64,000 nt of DNA. It comes from Dryas octopetala (lineage: Eukaryota; Streptophyta; Magnoliopsida; Rosales; Rosaceae). The DNA lies in NCBI GenBank assembly GCA_963921425.1, contig OY992838.1, positions 15,810,001 to 15,874,000 on the forward strand, given 5' to 3'. Made by a program: the position numbers and the translations under genes. This document shows, in pieces, positions 44,806 through 55,797 of this stretch. The stretch's first letter is position 1, and the number at the start of each line of letters is the position of its first letter. Under the pieces are notes generated by a model that had not been told where the DNA came from, searched no databases, and saw only the letters and a program-made list of their open reading frames with translations.

Positions 44806-45899
44806 GTTCATAGATCCGGGGTTTGGTTCATGCATCATCAACTTGTGTTTATTTTGGTATGGGTTGGCATACATCAAGGCAAATGAGAGGATGAAAAGGG
44901 AGCTATGTCTGACAGATTGCTTTCGGAAAGACAAAATAAACCAAGTTAAATTTTATTTTCTTTCATAGACTAAGGCTAACGGTACAACAAGTTTCAATTC
45001 AAAACACCAAGTTTTTGTTAGTAAAACTTGAATTTTATTGTGTTTTTCCATTTTTCAATTCCTTTTTGTCAGATCTCATCTTTTTTATGTTCTTCATTTG
45101 TACGAGCAAATTTTTCTTATGTTGTTTCCTTTATTTTTTCTTGTTTTGGACATGGGTTTTTGTTTTTTAGACTAGAATTAATGAAGCTCAAATCAAGTTG
45201 TAGATTTGAAATTTCAATCTCAGTTTTTTGTTGCATATCTAAAATTTCAATGGTCGACAAATGATCGACATTGATATTATCTGTCAACAAATGGTCGACA
45301 TTCTGGTCTATTGGACTACTTTAGTTGCAACCAATTTAGTATGTTCATCTTCTCTCACTTGTTTACATTTTTGTTAAAGTTAACTTTTTGGACAACAAAT
45401 GGTCGACATGTCGACCACCTGTCAACTTAAAAGAGTGCTTTGGTCCCAAAAGTGTCAATAGAATCAAAAAATTTCATTTTGGGACATGAAAAATAATAAT
45501 AAAATTAGCTAAAAAAAAACTCATGCTTAGGAATATACATAAATAGGACTCTCATTGTAAGATACAGAAGCAGCACAACAAGATTAATTGTTGAGTCTCA
45601 TTGGGGTGGACATTTAAAGCAACTATATTGATGCAACGTCTTTGCTTCATCACTAGTCATGCCCACACACTCAGGATGGTATCGATAAGTCAAAAAGTAA
45701 AATAACTTTACGAGCATTTCATATGATGTAAAAAAAGTCGAAGGAATTGAACACTAACAACTTGAAAAAAAAGAACTTGACGACAAACTAAACTTAAAGT
45801 TGAGAAAAACAACCCCAAAAATTGTAAGTGCTACAACAATTTTAAAAATGTAGTTGAGAAAAATGTTCATCAAGAAATATTTAAAATTAGTACATTTTC
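44806..45899. other. intergenic sequence, no gene seen
   Basis: AT-rich. 45245-45450 holds repeated GGTCGACA motifs related to 43045-43200. Short frames (e.g. 45028-45264) have no known domain. Confidence 0.45.
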
Positions 45900-46205
45900 T
45901 GATAGAATTTGACTATCTAACCCAAAAGCAATTGACAATGAGTGGAGAGGCCCAAGACCTTATAAGCACATATGCTAACTTCTAATTTTTCGATGTAGGA
46001 CATTACTTCACATTATTAGGTGACGTGGGAGCACGTGTGGTTATTGAGTCTTACACACAAATAACCAAGCTTTGATATTATGATAGAATTTGAGAATCTA
46101 ACCCAAAACCAACTGATAATGAGTGGAGAGACCCAAGACTTTATAAGCACATATGCTAAGTTCTAATTTTCCGATGTGAGACATTGCTCCACATCACTCT
46201 CAACA
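45900..46205 (-). mobile_element. TRIM (miniature LTR retrotransposon), 306 bp
   Basis: Two diverged LTRs of about 120-125 bp (45900 to about 46019, and 46081-46205) share TGATAGAATTTGA, ATCTAACCCAAAA, AATGAGTGGAGAG and TAAGCACATATGCTAA. The perfect 5-bp TSD TTTTC lies at 45895-45899 and 46206-46210. On the minus strand, TAATATCAAAGC directly after the 5' LTR (46069-46080) matches the initiator-tRNA-Met primer site TGGTATCAGAGC at 9 of 12 positions. There is no coding capacity. Confidence 0.88.
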
Positions 46206-46409
46206 TTTTCATGTAGTTTCTTATCACTTGAATATAACCATTAGAGACTTTAGAGTTAAATCCCCATGTTCGTTATTAATGCCACATTTTCTCGCTAACT
46301 ATTAGCTAGTTTATGTTTTCAATCTGGATAATAATAACAATTATAAGATACCCCAACACTGATAGATAAATGCACATTACATATGCGAGATTTGCCAAAG
46401 GAGGGCGTA

Positions 46410-46751
46410 TTGAATGAAAATTATATTGTCGGCGTTGAGTTTTCTTTTCAGCTTAGTTGGCATCATCTTTGGCTTGAGAGTGACTCCACTTCTGTGTTGC
46501 AATGTTTGAGTTCTACAACATTTGTTCCTCCTTGGCAGCTTCGTACTCTGTGGTTCACCTGCTTGTCTCATATTTGGGGGATGCATTTTTATTGCTCGCA
46601 TATTTATCAGGAGGGAAATGTTGTGGCTGATTCTCTAGCTAATTTGGGCTTAGTTTCTTGCACTTTATCTTGGTTTGAGCTTTCTCCTTCTGTTATTTTG
46701 GCTGCTTTGCAGTCAGACTCTTTAGGCTTTCCTGGTTATCGCTTTTCTTAA
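46410..46751 (+). pseudogene. LINE RNase H domain fragment
   Basis: The frame reads WHHLWLESDSTSVLQCL, then IWGMHFYCSHIYQEGNVVAD, then SLANLGL. This is the C-terminal half of the RNase H domain (RVT_3 type) found at the end of plant LINE ORF2 proteins: the ESDS catalytic Asp, then EGN.VAD.LA. An untranslated tail and an A-rich stretch near 46905 follow. The catalytic core of the reverse transcriptase is missing. It is a 5'-truncated, inactive insertion. Confidence 0.75.
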
Positions 46752-46899
46752 GATCCTGGCTTGCTTTGTCTTTGCTTGGGTCTTCTTGTTTTATTTTTAT
46801 TTGTGTCGGATTTTTTGTGGAGGTTGGCTTCTTGTACCCTCCGCTTGTATTTTTTTTTCTCCGTCTTCTAATAAATTTCTCCTCGTACCGTCGAGGTTT

Positions 46900-47574
46900 A
46901 TAAATAAAAAAATTAAAATTATATTGAAAATTTTTCATCACGACCCTATATCCGACGTCCCCTTTAAAAATAACTTGTTTCTATTTTGTTTTAAGAAATT
47001 GATTTAAGGTGTTGAATTCGAAAGAAATTGAAGTTGGAAGAACTCTGTTTCATGAACCCATCTTTCTGGAAAGAGCTTGAGTTAAAGCTTGAAATTGATT
47101 TAACTTGTAACTTGTTTCTAGAAAGAGCTTGATAGTTTCATAAATCAATTTTTCTGACCTTGTATCATTCAATATAGAGGTCATGTGTTGCTCCTGTTGT
47201 TTTCATCCAACATTTATATAATAGGCACATACTGGATGGAGTCTTTCCAACAACATACAAGTTAAATGGTGCAGAGAAGCACGATGAATTAGGTAATAAA
47301 GAATATATATATATATATATGTATGTATATGTACTCCGAGAATAAATCATTTAGTATAGTTTTCTTTTAAAATTTTGCATAGAAGCTGACCGTTAAGTAA
47401 ATTTACTGCAATATATGATAAGTATTCTTCAGACATCTGCAGAAGTTGGTTGCAGCTTAAAATATACCTTTTTATTAGAACACCCATTCGGCCAAGGCCC
47501 CATCAATAAGGAAAGTGAAGGTTTGGATTTCTACAATCGTATTATATATTCGATCTATTTTGACCATTGATGAA
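46900..47574. other. intergenic sequence with one partial satellite unit
   Basis: 46990-47042 contains a partial copy of the tandem unit found at 47575-49240 (TAAGAAATTGATTTAAGGTG, then GAAATTGAAGTTGGAAGAA). The sequence in between, including a TA microsatellite near 47305-47320, has no recognisable gene. Confidence 0.55.
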
Positions 47575-49240
47575 TTTGATAGGTTAAAGGTTGGGTCAAA
47601 ATTGAGAAAAAAATGGAAAGTATGGACAAAATGGACCATTTTGCCCCTCAATTTAACGTTTTTATTTTGACCCAATATTAAACATATTTCTAGTTTGCCT
47701 AAGAAATTGATTTGAAGTGTTGAATTTGAAGGAAATTGAAGTTGGAAGAAATTTCAAAAATCTAAAAATTTTCTTATAAAAAGGGACAGTTTCGTATAGT
47801 CTACTTTATAATCATTTATCTAGAGATTTTTACTTCGGTTTTAATGATTTTTATATGTTTATAAACAAGAGATTCATACCTTCAAAACTAGGATAAGATT
47901 GATGAATTTGATGAAGATTTGATAAGTAAAAAGTTGGGTAAAATTGAGAAAAAAATGGAAAACAAGGGACAAAATGGACCATTTTGCTGCTCTATTTAAC
48001 ATTTGCTCAATTGTGACCCAACATTAAACATGTTTCTAGTAGCCTAAGAAATTGATTTGAGGTGTTGAATTCGAAGGAAATTGAAGTTGGAAGAAATTTC
48101 AAAAATTTGGAAATTTTCTTATAAAAGGGGGCAGTTTCATGTAGCATACTTTGTAATCATTTATCTCAAGATTTATTATTTCGGTTTTAATGATTTTTAT
48201 ATACTTGTAAACAAGATATTCATACCTTCAAAACTAGCATAAGATTGATGAATTTTATGGAGATTTGATTGGTTAAAAGTTGGGTCAAAATTGAGAAAAA
48301 AATGGAAAGCATGAGACAAAATGGACCATTTTGCCCCTCCATTTAACGTCTTCTCAATTTTGACCCAACATTAAACATGTTTCTAGTAGCCTAAGAAATT
48401 GACTTGAGGTGTTGAATTCGAAAGAAATTGAAGTTGGAAGAAATTTCAAAAATCTGAAAATTTTCTTATAAAAGGGGGCAATTTTGTGTATTCTACTTTG
48501 TAATCATTGATCTCCAGATTTATTACTTCGGTTGTAATGATTTTTATATGCTTGTAAACAAGAGATTCATACTTTTAAAACTAGTATAAGATTGATGAAT
48601 TTGATAGGTTAAAAGTTGGGTCAAAATTGAGAAAAAAATAGAAAGTATAGGACAAAATGGACCATTTTGTAGCTCTATTTAACGTCTTCTCAATTCCGAC
48701 TTGACATTAAACATGTTTCTAGTAGCTTAAGAAATTGATTTGAGGTGTTGAATTTGAAGAAATTGAAGTTGGAAGAAATTTTAAAAATCTGAATATTTTC
48801 TTATAAAAGGGGGCAGTTTCGTGTAGCCTAGCTTATAATCATTTATCTCGAAATTTATTACTTCGGTTTTAATGATTTTTATATGCTTGTAAATAAAATA
48901 TTCATACTTCAAAACTAGCATAAGATTGATGAATTTGATCGAGATTTGATAGGTTAAAAGTTGGGTCAAAATTGAGGAAAAAATGGAAAGCATGAGACAA
49001 AATGGACCATTTTGCCCCTCCATTTAACGTCTTCTCAATTTTGACCCAGCATTAAACATGTTTCTAGTAGCCTAAGAAATTGATTTGAGGTGTTGAATTT
49101 GAAGGAAACTGAAGTTAGAAGAAATTTCAAAAGTCTGAAAATTTTCTTATAAAATGGGGCAGTTTCGTGTGGCCTACTTTGTACTCATTTAACTTGAGAT
49201 TTATAACTTCAGTTTTAATGATTTTTTATATGCTTGTAAA
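47575..49240. repeat. tandem array, about five units of roughly 343 bp
   Basis: The marker GTTGGGT(C/A)AAAATTGAG occurs at 47590, 47933, 48279, 48615 and 48960, giving spacings of 343, 346, 336 and 345 bp. Each unit also holds GACAAAATGGACCATTTTG, AACATGTTTCTAGT, AAGAAATTGATTTGAGGTG, GAAATTGAAGTTGGAAGAA and a TTATAAAAGGGG block. The units differ by scattered changes. Short minus-strand frames in the array are chance openings. Confidence 0.92.
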
Positions 49241-49522
49241 TAGAAATAATGGCTCTGGTGCTGTGAGAGAAGAAGAAGAAAGAATGAAAGAGGGGACAAA
49301 GAAAAGTTGGTTATGGTGTTGTGAGAGAAGAAGAAAGTTGATTTCAGAAATCGTCTCCTTTTTCTTTTTCTCTCTAGCTATTATTGCTCAGTAAATGCGG
49401 GTCGATTGAGTGTAGTAAATGCTATACAACTTGATATTGCTGGTTACAAAAAGACAAAGCCTGCCCACACTAGAATGTTTTAATATTATTCTCTCTTTTT
49501 TTAACATTCAATATCATTTAAC

Positions 49523-49800
49523 TAGGGTTGGGTCAGTTTGATCGAAAAACTGGGAACCGGCTCAAAATCGGTTTAAAAATTAATACCAGAAATAACCGAA
49601 CCGAGAAGAAACCGGAACTGAGGCAACAATAACTGGACCGAACTGAGATCTGGTCTCCGTTCTTATAATTTGCAACTGTCGGTAAACTGAATCGAACATA
49701 TAAAAATTAATCTTTCAATTTTTATATTTATACACATTTAATATTTTAGATAATAAAATTAATATTAACCTAGCTATATTTTAGATAATAAAATATAGTT
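49523..49800. mobile_element. hAT element end fragment
   Basis: TAGGGTTGGGTCAGTTTGATCG, followed by many AACCGAACCG-type motifs, resembles the right terminus of the hAT at 5617-9917 read inward. An AT-rich tail follows. No partner end or TSD was found, so it looks truncated. Confidence 0.55.
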
Positions 49801-50999
49801 TATATATCAATTGAACCATATATTATATAATAAAATATAGGGAAACTTAGAGTCCATTTCATTTTATGAGTCTTTCTTAGACTAAGACCGGTATTGATTT
49901 AGGGTTTTTAATTAAGTCCTTTTATTTTTTTTCTTTGACGGCTTTATGTTAGGTTTTAAAACGGAGCCCAAAATCTCGAAGTTAAAACCTAACATGCAGT
50001 CTCTATAAAGCCCACTCTAGACCCTAAAAGGGGAAATACTCTTCAAATAGTGGGAAATACCCTTCAAATCGGGAAATGACTTTTTTTGAATTCAAAGGAT
50101 TTTCTTATAAATTAAAAGGACTTTATTATGAATTAAAATAATTTTCTTATAAATTTTAAAAACACCCCCGATCTCCATCTAAAAACTGTTGTTCTAAACA
50201 ACCTAAGTTTAATTATCTCTAAAATATATTTCATAATTATTTCAATTGAACAATATATTTATTATATAAAAAAGTTGAATGATATATTTCAATTAAACCC
50301 CAAACCTCAAAACACCCCCTTTAACCCCAAACCAAACCCCAAAAATATGAAATTAATGGTAAAAACAAATGGTGCTTTAAAAGGGTAGTGCTAGAGTGCC
50401 TCAAAAAATCGTGCCTCAATAACATGGAAATTCCATATCATTATTTATTTAACTATGACATTTGTTTTACAAAGACCATTTTAACCTGTTTTATAAATCT
50501 TAAAATATTTTAAATTATAAAAAAATAAATAAAATACATTGTGTTCCTCGTTTAAAGTTCAGATCGGCCATCATAACCACCAATCCACCATCACTATGCT
50601 TCGCTCGCCAAAAAGAGGTTGTGCGTTCAAAATTGGGTTGTTAATCCCCCAACCTCTCTTGTCTTTCTTTTGGATCATAATGGGCTGCCTTGTCCTCCGT
50701 CCTCTCTTGTGGAGGGTAGAGCTGTGTAATGTTTTAGTTATTTTGGCATTTTATTTGCTGGCTTTCGAGTCTTAGATTGCTTGATATTGTTTCTTGTGGG
50801 CTCTGCCCCTTTTTAAAGAAATTTTATTTGATAAAAAAAATGAAAGAGGAGATGAAAGATGAATTAAGAATATGAGATTAGAAAGGTCGTGGAGAAAAAA
50901 ATTGAAAGAGAAAAATGAGTAAGATGAATTAGGATCCTTGGATTGTGAAGGGATCAATAAGATGGTCTTTTAATAAAAATGATTTTAATTTGATATAGT
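49801..50999. other. intergenic sequence, possible LINE 3' end
   Basis: AT-rich with no gene. 50690-50841 (a TTGTGGAGGGTAGAGCTG stretch ending in GATAAAAAAAA) resembles the 3' untranslated end of a plant LINE, but no domain can be read. Confidence 0.35.
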
Positions 51000-52605
51000 C
51001 AAGGGTTTAAATTTCGATTTTTAGGGGTTTCGAAATTTTAACACACATTTGACCAAATTTCGGAATATTTCGAACACCCTAACAGGCAAATGTTTTTGAA
51101 TTTGAGAGAAATTTCGACGAAATTTCGCTCACTTACCCAGCTAACCAACTTTCCTCACCTGCATAGTTGAACGCCTCTCTCGATCTCAAACTCGATCTGC
51201 AGCGCCGCTCTCTCTCCTCTCTCCTCCGTCTTCTCCTTGGCTTGTTTTGGGCTGAACTCATCTCTCGATCTCTCTCTTCTCACCGGCGTTCTCTGTTTCT
51301 GTTCTCTGACTTCTTTGTCTTCTCACCAACTCTGGCCACCTTGAAGCATCCGGCCACCTCGAAGCCTCCGGCCACCTCAAAGCCACTCCGACCTCTTTCT
51401 CTCTTAACCCCAGAAATCAGTTTGTAATTGTAACTTTGTAAGCCATTACTATCTCTATTTATAGTTAAAATTTTTAGCATCAAGATAAATTATTATCACC
51501 TATTATCTAAGATCAATATGTGACTGAAACACACTTAATTGTTTTATATATATAAGTCTGATTAATGGTTAATAATTTACAGAATTTGGTCTAATCATTT
51601 TTATTGGATTTTTGTATACTAAGTTTGTAACCCAGAGAAATAGCACTGCGCGTAGCCAGTGGAGAGGGTGTGCGTGATTTTTTGTCTTTAGCTCTCTGTG
51701 CTGGTTTTGGGCTTCGATCTACTCTTTTGGTGGTCACTGGTCAGGCTGTTTTGGGCTTTGGATTTGAACAAGATAATTTCACATTTTTAGTAAAAGAGGG
51801 TTTGTTTCACTGATTCCGGCCACTCCGACCTCCGATTACCAAAATTTTTGGTTAGTTTTTCTCCCCTCAACATGGGCTTTAATTCCTCTAATATTTAGTT
51901 TTCCAATTTTGAGTATTTCTGAAATTAAAATTTTAAGGTTAATTGAATAATTTTGGAATTGATTGTATGATTTTGGGTTGATGTTGAGATTTTGCATATT
52001 TAATTGTATAATTTGTATATTTTTGGAATTAATTGTATGATTTTGATATGTATAATTTGTATGATTTTGGGTTAATTTTGAATCTTTAATCGTATAATTT
52101 TGGAATTGATTGTATAATTTTGGGTTGATTTTAATTTTTATAATTTGTGTAATTTGTATGATATATAAATATTGATATGGAAGATGAAATTGGTGATATA
52201 ATATGGAATTGGAATTGGTATGATTTGTTAATAATTAATATGAAATTTGTATGATTTGTTAATAGTATCTAATATGTATCATGTATGGAATTGCCGAATT
52301 GGTAATTTAGAATTAGTGAAATTAACATGGAGTTGGTAATAAATTAATAATTAATATGAAATTAGTAATATGGAAATGAAATTGGTGATATTATATGAAA
52401 TTACAAATTAGTAATATGAAATTGCCAATTGGTAATATCAATATGATATGAAATTACTAATTACTAATAAGTTAATAACTAATATGAAATTAATTTCTTG
52501 GTAATATACTGATATGATATTAATATGAAATTTAACTCTCTTGTTAATTGTTATTGTTATTGTGTTACTGTGTATGTCTTTTTGTTATTAGGAATTTAGG
52601 ATTTA
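51000..52605. mobile_element. hAT copy B, left terminus and 5' region
   Basis: It begins CAAGGGTTTAAATTTCG, which matches the inverted right end of copy A at 4942. AAATTTCG motifs cluster in the first 130 bp. A GC-richer, pyrimidine-rich leader follows (51160-51430) with a short frame of unknown meaning, then AT-rich sequence shared with copy A up to the ATG at 52606. AATAACTAA at 52474-52482 is the empty site of the MITE present in copy A. Confidence 0.65.
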
Positions 52606-54165
52606 ATGGTCAGTGGAGGGAAATCACGTGATCCAGCTTGGGATCATGCCGATCCACTACCGGGTAGCAAGCATGGTTCAATATGCAATTATTGTGACCT
52701 TGTAATGAAAGGTGCTGGAGTGACACGACTGAAATACCACCTTAGTGGTTTGGATCTTAGAAACAATGTGCAACGATGCAATAGTGTCCCACCAGAAGTG
52801 AAACAATTCATCATTGCACGGATGCAACACAAACAACACCAAAAGAGCAAAACAATACAACGGATGGAAGAGCTCAGGGAAGAGCTCAGAGGACAAGGTC
52901 AGATTGAGTTAAGTGATGATGATGAGGATCATAATGATGATATGGAGCCTCAAGAGCGAAGAAAATTTCGAGCTGCACTTCGAGCCTCTAGAGCAGCAGA
53001 ATGGCAGAGGGAACACTTACATATATAAAGTCCCAAATAGAGGACAAGGTTCTAGGTCTAGTAGTGGTGCACAGATGCAAAGAGGATCTAGCATAAGGGA
53101 ATCACGACCAACACCCTCCGTAGCACCAAGCTTGTACAAGACAGCTCAAGCACGCCAAAAAAGTGTTAAAAATCTCTTTTCTGGAGAGTCAATCAAAGAT
53201 GGAATGCAAAGCTTTATCAACAAGTTCTTCATATATGAAAATGTTTCTCCTTCAAAAGCAGCATCTCATCATTTCAAAAATTTTGTGATAGGATGTCAAT
53301 AGGCAAGAGTAGGAGTGGAACCTTCAACACCCTATTAGATACGCACCGGATTTTTGGATCAGGAGTTTCAAGAAATGCAAGAGCATGTTAATAAATTGAA
53401 GACCGATTGGGCAACTTATGGTTGCACAATCATGTGCGATGGTTGGACAGGTCAAACCAAACTGTCTATTATAAAATTCATGGCCTACTCAAAAGGGAAG
53501 TCGGTATTCCTAAGTCCGTTGATTCTTCAGATTGCATAAAGGATCATAAATATATTTATGGGCTACTGAAGGATGTAAACGGAGGTTAGAGAGGAGAATG
53601 TTGTTCAACTTGTGACCGATAATGTTCCGTAGTTGTTAAAGTAGGTAAGAAGTTAATGAACAAATACAATGTGTACTGGACGTCGTGTGCAACACATTGC
53701 ATTGATCTAATGTTTGAAGAGATGAGGAAGAAAGAGCAGATTGCTAATGTGATTAAAAAAGTCAGAATGATCACGAATTATATTTACAACCATAACTGGT
53801 TGTTGGCAAAGATGCGAGAGATCACGAACGGAGATATTGTTCGTCTTGGTGCCACCCGATTTGCTACAAACTATATTGCATTGGATAGTTTGTTTGGTAA
53901 GATGATGGGGCTGAAACATTTGTTCATCAGTGATGATTGGGGTCGTAGCAATTTTCGGCGTTCAGATGCAGGCATCATGGTTGCAAATATAGTTCTTGAT
54001 CACTCTTTTTGGCAACAGGTGCATAAGGTGTGCGGTCTATTTGAACCTTTCTACGTAGTTTTACGTATTGTCGACACATAAGTGTATCCTACAATGAGAT
54101 CAATTTATGAGTTGATGCGTGTCGTGAAGGAAGAGTTAGAAAAAAAAACAAGATGCACAGTGAGT
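52606..54165 (+). pseudogene. hAT transposase, truncated (copy B)
   Basis: This is a paralogue of the transposase at 1319-4593. The first 140 codons are open and include the BED zinc finger (CNYCDLVMKG, TRLKYHL) and the acidic linker (LSDDDEDHNDD). This part is better preserved than in copy A, whose stops at 1508 and 1682 are sense codons here. The frame then breaks near 53026, with a stop at about 53300 and frameshifts near 53520 and 53580. YGCTIMCDGWTG and THCIDLMFEEM remain readable. The copy keeps FWQQVHKVCGLFEPFY (about 54010-54050), which copy A has lost. Similarity ends abruptly at about 54165, so the C-terminal dimerisation domain and right terminus are missing. Not functional. Confidence 0.85.
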
Positions 54166-54928
54166 AAATTATACCATGTACCAGAGTTGTACCAAACAAG
54201 CATTACATGGTGGGAGAAACGAAAAAGATGAATTTCTTTTAAACACTTAAAAGTACGTAGTCAAACCAATTTTGATGCCTTGAAATTGTCATAAACTAGT
54301 ATATATTCGTTTTCACATATATTTCATCTAAAAAGCATAATCGGTAGAACAATAAATTGGTTTGCAGGTTAAAATGAAGGACACAATTGAACAAAAAGAG
54401 AAAAAGGTTAAGAACAACGAACTTGGATTGAAGAATAACAAAGAAGAATATGTAATACAAACTGTGTGGAATCGTATATTTGAATTGAAGAAGGAAAACA
54501 TAGAAATTGGAATGGTCGATCGAATAATTGTACCATGAGCAAAGACGTCAAACGCTTGGAACATGAAATCAATGGCCTTGAGAAAACACGTGGGCTTCAA
54601 CTCCTACAGTAATCTGGTTTGCTATAATTGAATTGTAGAAGGAAAACATAGAAATTAGAATGGTCGAATGATTGTACCATGAGCAAAGACGTAAGACGCT
54701 TGAATAGGAAATCAACGGCCTTGAGAAAACACGTGGGCTTCAACTCCTACAGTAATCTAGTTTGTAAATTCAAACTCCAATACTTATTTGGTTTCTTAAT
54801 TCAAAATTAAGTAAAGATAACAATCAAATATCTGATTGGTTTCTGAAAAATATCATTTAAAAAAAAATGTTGACGTGTATATATCATTTAAATCAGAAAT
54901 TTTGAAATGTATTAAATTTTATGATGGA
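54166..54928. repeat. unrecognised coding-like sequence with a 152-bp direct duplication
   Basis: Two copies begin TTGAATTG.AGAAGGAAAACA at about 54478 and 54630 and run to GGGCTTCAACTCCTACAGTA near 54612 and 54764. Before them a frame reads KMKDTIEQKEKKVKNNELGL and then EEYVIQTVWNRIFELKKEN, which looks like a coiled-coil protein fragment. I do not recognise the family. It is broken by stops and may be another captured or decayed gene piece. Confidence 0.5.
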
Positions 54929-55117
54929 GTAATGCTACTTGTACACACTTAAATGACCACATTAGCTGACCACCTTATATGGCAGCTGATGTGGTGATAC
55001 CATGTAATTAATTATTAGTATATCAGCTCATGTCATTAATTACATAACATCACAACATCAATTGTCACATAAGGTGAGATCTAATGTGGTCAGATAAAAG
55101 TGTACAAATAGAATTAT
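54929..55117. mobile_element. MITE, about 190 bp
   Basis: TAATGCTACTTGTACAC...GACCACATTAGCTGACCACC is repeated inverted at 55040-55117 (TTGTACACTTTTATCTGACC and GACCACATTAGATCTCACC on the minus strand). The TSD could not be fixed. Confidence 0.6.
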
Positions 55118-55797
55118 TCTTTCTGATGTGGTAATGAGAAAAATGACCTTAATCTATATTAAAAGGATTTTCTTATAAATTTTAAAATACCCACGACCTC
55201 TGCATAAAAATTGTTGTCTAAAAAGGCCTAAGCCTAATTTTCTTTATTACATATTACTTATTAGTTACCAAAACACTTTGTAATTAAAAGTATCAAATTT
55301 GGTGGCCCAATGCATTGTTTGTTGTGCATATGACATGGTGAGTATGAGAGCAAATTTGCTCACCACCTTAATTTGGTGGTGAGCCTCACCACCCTTCTCT
55401 ACATATGTCATATGTTGTGTAACTTAACCCTTGATAATATATGCATTCAGATGATTAAGGTGATAGAGAGAGAAAATTATTAATAAATAAATAATTATTG
55501 TCTTTTTCCCAAAAATATTACATTGATTTAAGAAATAAAAAAAGAAAAAAAAACTCATAAGTCCCATGGGTTTTACAGGTTTAGGATAGTCAAATTTATA
55601 GGGGAGGTGATGTTCGATTGTTGGTAGAGTTTTTCATATTTTTGGCTAAGGCTAATTGAAAGAAGGAATGAACAGAAGATGTTTGGGAGTTCCATAGGAT
55701 CACTCCGGGTTTCAGAGTGAAATCTGGGGACGGTTCTGTCATTTCACGTTCACGCACCAAATTCTAAGTTAGGGGACGATAACAATTAAGAAAAGAC
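55118..55797. other. intergenic sequence, no gene seen
   Basis: AT-rich. It contains a short inverted repeat at 55345-55400 (GTGAGCAAATTTGCTCAC and GGTGGTGAGCCTCACCACC) that could form a hairpin. Nothing coding is recognisable. Confidence 0.45.

Noticed and set aside
47475-49023. Minus-strand frames in the 343-bp repeat array
   Set aside because: The same chance frame recurs because the DNA is repeated; stops interrupt it in other units and no domain is seen.
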